Assembly: GCA_050249955.1 (NCBI GenBank)
Contig: JBFWPN010000007.1
Coordinates: 124,001 to 188,000 of the forward strand
Reading direction: 5' to 3'
DNA: 64,000 bases
DNA from: CAVVIG01 sp050249955
GTDB taxonomy: Bacteria; Acidobacteriota; Vicinamibacteria; Vicinamibacterales; CAVVIG01
The notes below the pieces were generated by a model, which was given only the letters and a program-made list of their open reading frames with translations, was not told the origin of the DNA and did not search any database. How positions within the stretch are numbered: the stretch's first letter is position 1; every line of letters begins with the position of its first letter. Below, one piece after another: positions 44,548-52,077 of this stretch. The position numbers were made by a program, and so were the translations under genes.

Positions 44548-45078
44548 TCACCGCTCCCGAGCCATGACGCGCAGCGACGGCCGCCGGCGTTCGTGGAGCA
44601 ATCGTCCGAGCATCCGCCTGCCGCGGCTGATGCGTGACATCACCGTGCCGACCGGGCACTCCATGGTCGCGGCGATCTCCTGATAGGTCAATTCTTCGAC
44701 ATCGGCCAGCAGCACCGCCCACCGGTAGGCGTCGGGCAACTGGTCGAGGGCCGCCTGCACGTCGGCCGAGAGCACTTCGCCCAGGCGCTGCGCTTCCCAG
44801 TCGTAGCCCGGCTCCGCCGGCATGTCATCCAGGTCGCCAACCGGAAGTTCGAGCCGTGTCTTCCGCCAGTGGCTGATCCAGGTGTTGTGCAGGATGCGGC
44901 ACAGCCAGGCGCGACAGTTCGTCCCCGGGGCAAAGGACCCGAAGTGTGTCCACGCCTTGAGGTAGGTATCCTGCGCGAGATCCTCGGCCCGATCCGGCCC
45001 AGCCATCTGGCGGGCGAGCCGGTAGATGAGCGAAAGGTGCGGCAGCGCGAGCGCTTCGAACCGTGAGCGGGTGCCCAT
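44548..45078 (-). CDS. ECF-type RNA polymerase sigma factor
   Basis: 176 residues. Region 2 has LIYRLARQMAGPDRAEDLAQDTYLKAWTHFGSF and CRAWLCRILHNTWISHWRK; region 4 has LDQLPDAYRWAVLLADVEELTYQEIAATMECPVGTVMSRISRGRRML. It is preceded by the secreted Cys/His protein (43 nt gap) and followed by its membrane anti-sigma factor. The set of genes on the same strand (45481 to 41361) is the most likely regulon core. Confidence 0.92.
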   Translation of the reverse strand: MGTRSRFEALALPHLSLIYRLARQMAGPDRAEDLAQDTYLKAWTHFGSFAPGTNCRAWLCRILHNTWISHWRKTRLELPVGDLDDMPAEPGYDWEAQRLGEVLSADVQAALDQLPDAYRWAVLLADVEELTYQEIAATMECPVGTVMSRISRGRRMLGRLLHERRRPSLRVMARER

Positions 45079-45121
45079 GCCGGTACGTGGGGACCGCCCG
45101 CGGCAGCCCCCACGGCCATCG

Positions 45122-45481
45122 CTACTGCAGCTTGATGCTCGACACGGCGATCGTGTCGCCCGTGACCGTCCCGTCCACCGTGATCTTCCAGTCCTTCTCG
45201 CGGTCGGTCTTCTTGATCAGGTCGAGCGCCAGGTCGTTGCCCTTCTTGTCGAACTTCAGCACCTTCTTGTCGGCGGTGACCAGGCTGTAGCCGCTCTTCA
45301 CGCAGCTGTCCATCAGGAGACACTTCTTGTCGTGACTCTCCGTGTAGCCGGCCTCGCCCGCATGGTGCGACGAGCAGGCCACGTCCATCAGCGTGCCCCG
45401 CATCGGCTGCCCCTGCGCCCCGGCCGAGATCGCCAACCCCAGCACCAGTGCCGCACCAGTCACGAATCCACACAGTTTCAT
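45122..45481 (-). CDS. Small secreted Cys/His protein
   Basis: 119 residues, GGAGCAGGAAC before the ATG. Signal peptide to AGAQG (about 22). The mature part has GTLMDVACSSHHAGEAGYTESHDKKCLLMDSCVKSGYSLVTADKKVLKFDKKGND and ends WKITVDGTVTGDTIAVSSIKLQ: three Cys and three His in the first 45 residues, then a beta-rich, OB-like half. Comparable small exported domains occur with membrane cytochromes and metal proteins, but I cannot name the family. Its pattern recurs in the periplasmic half of the anti-sigma factor two genes downstream. Confidence 0.75.
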   Translation of the reverse strand: MKLCGFVTGAALVLGLAISAGAQGQPMRGTLMDVACSSHHAGEAGYTESHDKKCLLMDSCVKSGYSLVTADKKVLKFDKKGNDLALDLIKKTDREKDWKITVDGTVTGDTIAVSSIKLQ

Positions 45482-45549
45482 TGTTCCTGCTCCCAGACAG
45501 GGGCCGGATGAGCCCGGCTGCGAGGTGTAACGCGCGCGACCGCAGGAAT

Positions 45550-45566
45550 ATTCCAGTGACTGGAAT
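45550..45566. promoter_or_regulatory. Perfect 17-bp palindrome in a divergent promoter region
   Basis: ATTCCAGT-G-ACTGGAAT lies in the 136-nt space between the secreted Cys/His gene (minus) and the redoxin-DsbD gene (plus). It is AT-richer than its surroundings, as expected of an operator for a dimeric regulator. No regulator gene other than the ECF pair is adjacent. Confidence 0.6.
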
Positions 45567-45617
45567 TTTCTCGGAGCGCCCTGCGTTTCGCTACCATACC
45601 CGTCTTCAGGAGGCACC

Positions 45618-46778
45618 GTGCGATATATGCCACGACCAGCTCGGCTTCTCGTCCTGCTCGCCCTGTGTTGGCTCGTGCCGGCGTCAACCGGCCAGGCGCA
45701 GGGAGCGCCGGCGGCGCGGACGAAGATCGACGTGTCGAAGCTCGGGCCGCAGGTCGGCCAGACCGTGCCCGACTTCAGGCTGACCGACCAGAACGGCAAG
45801 ACCTGGACGCGCAGTTCCATCATGGGACCGAAGGGGGCCATGCTGGTCTTCTACCGGTCGGCCGACTGGTGCCCCTACTGCAAGACCCAGCTCGTCGACC
45901 TGCAGGGACGGCTCGAGACGCTGCGCGCGCAGGGACTGGGCGTGGCCGCCATCAGCTACGACCCGGTGCCCACACTGGCCGAGTTCGCCACCCGGCGACA
46001 CATCACCTTCCCGCTGCTGTCGGACGCAGGGTCGGCCACCATCAAGGCCTTCGGCATCCTCAATCCACTGCCTGCGATCGCGTTCGGACCGGAGAAGGAC
46101 GACCCTGACGTGATCGCCGAGCTGCGGAAGTACGTCTCAGGCGGGCAGCCCAATCCCTCGTGGGCCGGCATCGCGTTCCCCGGCACGTTCATCCTCGATC
46201 GGCAGGGGCGCGTCGTGTCGCGCTTCTTCGAGGACTACTACGTGGAGCGCAGCACCTTCGCGAACATCATGCTGCGGTTGGGCCAGGGCACCGCGCCGGT
46301 GGCGGCCACGAAGGTGGACGGCCCGCACCTGACGCTCACCACCTATCCGAGCGACACGGGCATCGCCGCCGGCAACCGGTTCTCGCTGGTCGTGCAGGTG
46401 CAGCCGAAGCCCGGCATCCACGTCTACGCGCCTGGCGCATCGGGCTACAAGGTGGTCAACCTCTCACTGAAGCCGACGCCGTTCGTTCGCGTGCTGCCGG
46501 CCACCTACCCGGCCTCGGAGATCTACTTCTTCAAACCGCTGAACGAGCGGGTGCCGGTCTTCCAGAAGCCCTTCACGCTGGCGCAGGATCTGGTGCTCGA
46601 GGGAACCTCCGCCGCCCAGGCGTCGTACCGCGGCAAGGACAGCCTCACCATCGAGGGCTCGCTCGACTACCAGGCGTGCGACGACAGGCTCTGCTTCAAC
46701 CCGGTGTCGGTGCCGCTCACCTGGACGGTGAGCCTGAAAACCCTGGTCACTGAACGCGCACCGAAGCCCGCTCCATGA
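45618..46778 (+). CDS. Exported peroxiredoxin-like redoxin fused to a DsbD N-terminal-type domain
   Basis: 386 residues from GTG at 45618 with AGGAGG 4 nt upstream. Signal peptide to about 29. An AhpC/TSA-type fold (about 45-215) has LVFYRSADWCPYCKTQLVDL (CPYC, about 85-88), SYDPVPTLAEFATRR and GTFILDRQGRVVSRFFEDYYVER. The C-terminal domain (about 235-375) is nDsbD-like with VYAPGASGYKVV and YQACDDRLCFNPVSVPLTW, where the Cys pair (ACDDRLC) is the DsbD-alpha redox site. A periplasmic thiol relay in one chain is implied. Its 3' end overlaps the convergent octahaem cytochrome gene by 32 nt. Confidence 0.88.
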   Translation: MRYMPRPARLLVLLALCWLVPASTGQAQGAPAARTKIDVSKLGPQVGQTVPDFRLTDQNGKTWTRSSIMGPKGAMLVFYRSADWCPYCKTQLVDLQGRLETLRAQGLGVAAISYDPVPTLAEFATRRHITFPLLSDAGSATIKAFGILNPLPAIAFGPEKDDPDVIAELRKYVSGGQPNPSWAGIAFPGTFILDRQGRVVSRFFEDYYVERSTFANIMLRLGQGTAPVAATKVDGPHLTLTTYPSDTGIAAGNRFSLVVQVQPKPGIHVYAPGASGYKVVNLSLKPTPFVRVLPATYPASEIYFFKPLNERVPVFQKPFTLAQDLVLEGTSAAQASYRGKDSLTIEGSLDYQACDDRLCFNPVSVPLTWTVSLKTLVTERAPKPAP

Positions 46779-48729
46779 GGGCGAGTTCCGGCAGTGCCCG
46801 CAGGTCCTGCACGCGGGCCGGCGGATAGCCGAGCGCCTCGAACGGCATGATGCCCTGTCCCTCGGGCGCGTGGCACGAGCGGCACTGCACGGCGTCCTTC
46901 GTGATCGAGTGGTTCAGCATGAGCGTCGCATCCTGCCGCATCCACTTCGGCTGGAGATCGCCCTGGAACGGGATGGTCCAGCCCTTCTCGATGCCCATGT
47001 AGCGCATGAAGTCGTCCATCATGTACGCCTTGAACATCGTCCCGTACATCTGCTGGATGAGCGGGTCCGCCATGGCCTTCAGCACGGCATCCTTCGGCTT
47101 GCCGGTCTCGTAGTAGACGTTGTAGTCGAATGGCAGCAGCATGCCGCCGAAGGGTCCCTGGTTGCCCATGTCCTCGAACATCTTCGCGTTGAACCGCTTG
47201 AACGGGGAAATCTTCGACACCCCGCGCGTGGCCAGCGGCCGGAACGTGCGTTCGTAGTACCCCGCGTAGTCGAAGCCGATGAACGGTGCGTCCGGCGTGG
47301 TCGTGAACGCGCGGTAGAGCCGCAGGCCGTTCGGGTTGTCGCCAAGGGCACCGGCCATGAACGTACCGTCGCCATTGTGCCAGCGGTAGATGAGCCCCTC
47401 CCCGGGCTTGCCGCTGCGCAGCAGGTCGCGATACAGCCAGATCCCCTCTTCTTCGTTGAACACCGGGTCGGTCCAGTCGCGGAGCACGACGTTGTCGTCC
47501 GTCAGCTTCGTGATGTGGCAGGTCTCGCACGCCAGCTTCTCGGTGTGCGCATTCAGGAACGCCCGCGTCGTCGTGTTCTGGATGTGCGGGGCGTTGGTGT
47601 GGCACTTCTGGCAGCTCACGTCCACACCAGGGAGGTCGTTGCTGACGAGGTCCGTGCCGCGAGGGCCCCGCGCAATCGCGTGTCCGTGCGACTCGTGGCA
47701 GTCGAGGCACTGGAGACCGGCCTTGTAGTGCACGTCCATGTCGCGCGTCGGGTTTCCCCGCTTCGCGCCGGGATGCAGCAGCCGCCGGTTGATGTAGCCG
47801 AGGTGCTGCGCCGCCTCGTTCTTCTCGTACATGTCGCCGCCGTGATTGTGTTCGTGGCAGCGCAGGCAGGTGTCCGACGTCGGGCGCGCCACCGCCATGG
47901 CCGCCTTCATCGACCGGTCCTGGTTCCACCGGAAGCGGCCGTTCGGATCCTGCACCACGTACTTCCGGTCCATGTCGTATGCGGTCGAGTGGCACATCAG
48001 GCAGTCGGTGGCCGCGAACTCATCGTCGGTCGGGGTGTATCCCGGGAACATGGTGCCGGTGATGGGACCGTACTGCCCGCCAGCGTGGCACTGGCCGCAG
48101 CCATCGCTCCGCAGTTCGCCGCCCTTCGTCTTCACCAGCGTGGCCCACCCGGTCCAGGTGAACGATCCGGGAATACCGCAGGCGCGGTCGATCTTCCCCA
48201 TCGGGATCCCCTCGACCTGCTTGCCGTTGAAGCCGTAGGTGTTGAAGCCGGAGAACTTGTTCAGGCCGAAGTGCACACTCTGCTGGATGTTCTCGCGCGT
48301 GTTCACGCGGACGTACCCGCCGTGGCCATCCTTCACGGTCATCTCCGCGTGGCACTGCAGGCAGGTCTCCGGCCCGCGATACTCGCGGATGCCGGCCTTG
48401 CGGAAGCGCTCGATGTGGTCGAGCCCGGTGTCGCGGCCGAAGGTCGCCACCTGCCCGGCCAGCGCCTTCGCCACGGCCTGGTAGACGGCGGCATTCTGCG
48501 GCGTCGCATCCACGGACGTGTAGTGCATCCGCTCTTCACGCAGCGCCGAGGCGAGGGCATCGAACTCCGCGTCCGTCACACGCTCGACGTCGAACTCGAT
48601 GTGCTCCGATCGGTGCGCGGCGGGCACCGCCAGGTTGATGAGGCGCGAGTAGTTCAGCCAGCCGACCAGGCTGATTACCACCACCGTCAGCGCGATGCGC
48701 ACGGCCCACCGGCCTGTCTTGGTCCTCAT
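46747..48729 (-). CDS. Membrane-anchored octahaem cytochrome c
   Basis: 660 residues. An uncleaved N-terminal anchor (about 9-29, IALTVVVISLVGWLNYSRL) is followed by a periplasmic part with eight CxxCH haem sites: CLQCH, CGQCH, CLMCH, CLRCH, CLDCH, CQKCH, CETCH and, near the C-terminus, CRSCH. No CxxCK active-site haem is seen, so a nitrite or tetrathionate reductase of the NrfA/OTR type cannot be claimed. It overlaps the cytochrome b gene by 4 nt (ATGA) and forms the third part of a cytochrome b/multihaem module, probably passing electrons from the quinone pool to a periplasmic acceptor. Confidence 0.87.
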   Translation of the reverse strand: MRTKTGRWAVRIALTVVVISLVGWLNYSRLINLAVPAAHRSEHIEFDVERVTDAEFDALASALREERMHYTSVDATPQNAAVYQAVAKALAGQVATFGRDTGLDHIERFRKAGIREYRGPETCLQCHAEMTVKDGHGGYVRVNTRENIQQSVHFGLNKFSGFNTYGFNGKQVEGIPMGKIDRACGIPGSFTWTGWATLVKTKGGELRSDGCGQCHAGGQYGPITGTMFPGYTPTDDEFAATDCLMCHSTAYDMDRKYVVQDPNGRFRWNQDRSMKAAMAVARPTSDTCLRCHEHNHGGDMYEKNEAAQHLGYINRRLLHPGAKRGNPTRDMDVHYKAGLQCLDCHESHGHAIARGPRGTDLVSNDLPGVDVSCQKCHTNAPHIQNTTTRAFLNAHTEKLACETCHITKLTDDNVVLRDWTDPVFNEEEGIWLYRDLLRSGKPGEGLIYRWHNGDGTFMAGALGDNPNGLRLYRAFTTTPDAPFIGFDYAGYYERTFRPLATRGVSKISPFKRFNAKMFEDMGNQGPFGGMLLPFDYNVYYETGKPKDAVLKAMADPLIQQMYGTMFKAYMMDDFMRYMGIEKGWTIPFQGDLQPKWMRQDATLMLNHSITKDAVQCRSCHAPEGQGIMPFEALGYPPARVQDLRALPELALMERASVRVQ

Positions 48730-49439
48730 GATGGCTTCCCCTGCCCTGAGATCAGGCGCTCGTACTCGAGCGGATGTTCATGCCTGATGTCGTGTTCGGA
48801 AATGCGCCCCGTGAGCCACACCCAGCTCATGGGGAACTTGTCGGGGTTGAAGTGCACGTTGTAGAAGTGCCAGACCACGATCGCCGAGATGGCGAGGACC
48901 GCCTCGTCGCTGTGTGCGATATAGGCCATCGGGATTGCGATGTCCGGCAGGCGGTTGCCGAACCAGACCGGGAACCAGAGGATCAGCCCGGAGATCATCA
49001 TCACGGGCAGCCCCCAGAACACGGCGAAGTAGTCGAACTTCTCGCGGAAGCTGAATCGGTCGTAGGCCGGGAGCGTGTCGCGGAGGCCGAAGTAGTAGCG
49101 GGTGGTCTCCCACCAGTCGCGGGCGTCCTTCCAGTTGGGCAGCATCGGCCAGGCCTCGCGGACGCGGAACCCGCTCCGCGCCAGCAGCACCAGCAGGTAC
49201 GCGGCGTGGACGGCGCCGTCGGCCATCATCAGCACCGCGGCCCAGCGGTGGATCTGCCGCGCCGCGGCCAGGCCGCCGACCACGCTGTAAATCGTCCCGA
49301 GCCAGGCAACGTCGGGGAACCGCATGGGCAATCCGGTGAGCGCCAGCAGCGTGAAGCTGACAATCATGGCGAGATGCTGCAGTCGCTGCAGCAGGTCGAA
49401 GCGGATGAACGTGCGGGCCGCGCCGCTGCGGGCGTGCAT
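48726..49439 (-). CDS. Cytochrome b of the formate-dehydrogenase gamma / b561 family
   Basis: 237 residues, four to five membrane helices with candidate haem-ligand histidines: RLQHLAMIVSFTLLALTGLPMRF, RQIHRWAAVLMMADGAVHAAYL, and VLAISAIVVWHFYNVHFNPDKFPMSWVWLTG (the closing HxxNVHF is typical). ATG at 49439 shares one base with the upstream stop codon (TGATG). It would carry electrons from the quinone pool to the two periplasmic multihaem subunits encoded on either side. Confidence 0.9.
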   Translation of the reverse strand: MHARSGAARTFIRFDLLQRLQHLAMIVSFTLLALTGLPMRFPDVAWLGTIYSVVGGLAAARQIHRWAAVLMMADGAVHAAYLLVLLARSGFRVREAWPMLPNWKDARDWWETTRYYFGLRDTLPAYDRFSFREKFDYFAVFWGLPVMMISGLILWFPVWFGNRLPDIAIPMAYIAHSDEAVLAISAIVVWHFYNVHFNPDKFPMSWVWLTGRISEHDIRHEHPLEYERLISGQGKPS

Positions 49440-50392
49440 CACTTTGCCTCCGGCCGGACGCGGCGCCGCATCCCTGGGGTGAGGACGCGGCCGAGGGCGG
49501 CCACCCAGCCGAACTTCTTCTGAAGGTCGAGGACGATCCCGACCACGAGCATCGCCATGGTGCCGGAGGTGAGCAGCCAGAACATCCACTCCTCGGCCAT
49601 GAGCAGCGGCTCCCGCCTGACGCGCAGATCGAGGTGGTTGGCACCAGAGACCGCGAAGTTCGCCCTCGCACCGGGGTGACATGCGGACTGGCCGCAGGTG
49701 GCCGGCAGGGCGGCGGCCGCAATTGACGACCGGGCATCTGACGCGGGCAGCACCCGGTGTGCCGTGTGGCAGTCCTGGCACACGGCGGCGGAGGTCGCGC
49801 CAAAGGTGATGGCTTTGGAGTGAAAGCTGCGGCGATAGGAAGCCACGGCCTCGGTGTCGGCGCCTGCCCGCGCCATCCGTTCCTCATCGTCATGGCAGGC
49901 CACGCAGGTGGCCATGCGCGCCGCGGGAGCAAGCCCCTTCACGGGGGCGATGGCGTGCGGATTGCCGCTGCCATGACAGGTGAGGCACGTGCTGGTGTGG
50001 GCAGCCGGGTGATCGTCGGTGACGTGCACACTGACCGCGACGTCACGGGCGATGGCGGCGTGCGTGTAGGGCTGGCCGTCGGCGCCGGTGGCGTGGCAGT
50101 CCTGGTCGCAGGAGACGGGCTGGCGCGGCTGGTCGAGGCGGTGCGGATAGCCGGCGGTGTCCTGGTGGCACTGCTGGCAGGTCAGGGAGGCATGTACCGA
50201 CCGGTGGAAGGCCTCGAGCGGAACGCTGAAGGACCGCACCGGGCCCTGGGGTGCGTCCCGAACTGCCAGGTTCTGCATGCCGTGGCAGGTGTCACAGCGA
50301 CCCGACGGCTGGCGTCCGGCACCTGGGTCCTGCGCGCGGGCCGGAGGCGCCGACAGCACACAGACCACGATTGCCAGGATGGCCCGCTTCAC
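49439..50392 (-). CDS. Multihaem cytochrome c with a C-terminal membrane anchor
   Basis: 317 residues from GTG at 50392. Signal peptide to about 20. Haem sites: CDTCH, CQQCH, CDQDCH (CxxxCH), CLTCH, CVACH, CQDCH and CGQSACH (CxxxxCH), so five classical and two expanded sites. A membrane helix near the C-terminus (EEWMFWLLTSGTMAMLVVGIVLDL, about 264-287) anchors it. First gene of the three-gene electron-transfer operon. The expanded haem motifs are known in cytochrome c3 and related proteins. Confidence 0.87.
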   Translation of the reverse strand: MKRAILAIVVCVLSAPPARAQDPGAGRQPSGRCDTCHGMQNLAVRDAPQGPVRSFSVPLEAFHRSVHASLTCQQCHQDTAGYPHRLDQPRQPVSCDQDCHATGADGQPYTHAAIARDVAVSVHVTDDHPAAHTSTCLTCHGSGNPHAIAPVKGLAPAARMATCVACHDDEERMARAGADTEAVASYRRSFHSKAITFGATSAAVCQDCHTAHRVLPASDARSSIAAAALPATCGQSACHPGARANFAVSGANHLDLRVRREPLLMAEEWMFWLLTSGTMAMLVVGIVLDLQKKFGWVAALGRVLTPGMRRRVRPEAK

Positions 50393-50464
50393 GACGAACG
50401 CTCCGGCTCAGTGATGCAGGGAGCCCGGGCGTGGTGACGGGGGGTCACGCGGGCCGTGGTGCGG

Positions 50465-51085
50465 CTATGGACGGTGGCCAACGGAGGACGCGACCATCGT
50501 CTCCGCGTACCGGATCGATACCGGTGCCTCGAGGATGCGCCGTATGTGCCGGCGCTCGTCGACGAGCGGCCACCAGTCGTAGAGCAGCACCTCGAGCGGG
50601 CGCCACATCGCCACCCAGCCGGTGATGATCAGGCCCTCGTGCAGGATCTCCCGCAGGTGACCGGCCGGGAGCGACGCGGCGAGTTCCGCCAGCGTGAGGA
50701 AGAGGACGAGCACCGTCAGGCCCACGGCGAGCGTCACCTGGCCCCGGCGCACGTGGTGGCGGAACCGCCGGTCCACCTGCTCGGTGGCGTAGGTGAAGTG
50801 GTTGCGGAGGGCGTCCACGATGACGGTGGGCGCGAGGCGCGGTTCAGGCTCGTCCGAGATCGTCACCACGATCGCCAGACGCTGCTTCCATGGAATCTCC
50901 TGCGCGGCAGCCATCACGTACTCGAACGCATCCGCATCCAGTTCACGCTCGTGGAACGGCGCGGGATCGCGGTTATCGAAGAGCTGGCGCGAGTGGCGGA
51001 CCGTGAGGTCGATGCAGGTACGTCCGTCCTCGGCGCGGTACCGGGTGCTCAGTGTCATGGTCCATCCACGCGCGCGTTGCTTCAC
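50465..51085 (-). CDS. Uncharacterised membrane protein at the end of a calcium-transport operon
   Basis: 206 residues from GTG at 51085, chosen because it overlaps the antiporter stop codon (GTGA); ATG at 51058 is an alternative. A soluble N-terminal half (about 1-110, with FHERELDADAFEYVMAAAQEIPWKQRLAIVVTI) leads to two hydrophobic segments (VTLAVGLTVLVLFLTLAELAASL and LIITGWVAMWRPLEVLLYDWWPL) and a C-terminal tail. I recall similar uncharacterised proteins but no function. Its position suggests an accessory role to the Ca2+ transporters. Confidence 0.65.
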   Translation of the reverse strand: MKQRARGWTMTLSTRYRAEDGRTCIDLTVRHSRQLFDNRDPAPFHERELDADAFEYVMAAAQEIPWKQRLAIVVTISDEPEPRLAPTVIVDALRNHFTYATEQVDRRFRHHVRRGQVTLAVGLTVLVLFLTLAELAASLPAGHLREILHEGLIITGWVAMWRPLEVLLYDWWPLVDERRHIRRILEAPVSIRYAETMVASSVGHRP

Positions 51086-52077
51086 CTCGCCTGCACGTAG
51101 GCGAGCATGATCGCCACCGTGTAGACGACGGCGATGGCCCCCGTGTCCCAGGCCACGACGAAGCGCTTCGTCATCACCTTGTGGGTGAGCCCGATCAGGA
51201 ACAGGGCATTCATCATCATGACGGCCATCACCGAGATGCCGTGGCCCACGCCAGTGTCGGCGAGCAGGGGGCCCTGGCGGTAGAACACATCGTCCAGGCC
51301 GAGGATGAACAGGTTGAACAGGTTGCTTCCGAGCACGTTCCCGATGCCCAGGTCCACGGCACCGATGCGAACGGCCGCCAGCGAGACCACGACCTCCGGC
51401 AGCGAGGTTGTGACGGCGATGAAGAGACTGCCGACGAACGCCTCGCGGAGTCCGGTCTGCCGCGCCACCTCTGCCCCCAGCCCCGGCAGCCAGAGTGCCG
51501 CGAGCACCACGGCCACGGCAGCCAGGCCGTACTGCACCAGCGCCGACCGCAGCGTGGTATCACGGTACTCCAGTTCCTCGGCGACTTCCTTGACCTCCCG
51601 CTGTCGCCGGTCGCGTTCGTGGACGAAGACGACGCGCATGGCCACCAGGTAGAGGACCATGAGCGCGGGTGTATAGAGGCCGATCCAGCCAACCGACGGG
51701 AAGCGGTTGCGGGCCACGACGCCCATCCCGGCTACGCCAACGAGCAGCAGGCCGAACCCGATGGACAGCGCGTGCCCCTGGTGTGCCCTGGCGCTGATGG
51801 GTTCAGGCTGGACCGCGTCCATCAACGACAGGATCAGCAGGTTGAACATGCAGCTGCCGAGCACGTCGCCAACGGCGATATCCGGCAGGGGGGCCAAGGC
51901 GGTAGCGCCGAATCCGGTGAACAACTCCGGGAGGCTCGTCGTGGCGGCCAGGAGCACCACGCCGATCCAGTTGCGTCCGAGCCCGGTCTTCTCGCCCAGC
52001 ACGTCGCCGTACCGGGCGAGCCGGCTGCCGGCGACGACGATGACCAGGGCGGTTCCGATGAACTGAAGCCAGATCAT
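51082..52077 (-). CDS. Ca2+:cation antiporter (CaCA family)
   Basis: 331 residues, ten to eleven helices in two inverted repeats. The alpha-repeat signatures are GVVLLAATTSLPELFTGFGATALAPLPDIAVGDVLGSCMFNLLILS in the first half and GSLFIAVTTSLPEVVVSLAAVRIGAVDLGIGNVLGSNLFNLFIL in the second, with the catalytic Glu of TSLPE in both. Start ATG at 52077 overlaps the P-type ATPase stop codon (ATGA). It probably exports Ca2+ in exchange for H+ or Na+. Confidence 0.9.
   Translation of the reverse strand: MIWLQFIGTALVIVVAGSRLARYGDVLGEKTGLGRNWIGVVLLAATTSLPELFTGFGATALAPLPDIAVGDVLGSCMFNLLILSLMDAVQPEPISARAHQGHALSIGFGLLLVGVAGMGVVARNRFPSVGWIGLYTPALMVLYLVAMRVVFVHERDRRQREVKEVAEELEYRDTTLRSALVQYGLAAVAVVLAALWLPGLGAEVARQTGLREAFVGSLFIAVTTSLPEVVVSLAAVRIGAVDLGIGNVLGSNLFNLFILGLDDVFYRQGPLLADTGVGHGISVMAVMMMNALFLIGLTHKVMTKRFVVAWDTGAIAVVYTVAIMLAYVQAR

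Noticed and set aside
46870..48864. 664-residue plus-strand frame opposite the octahaem cytochrome
   Set aside because: Antisense shadow; the opposite strand has eight haem motifs in order.
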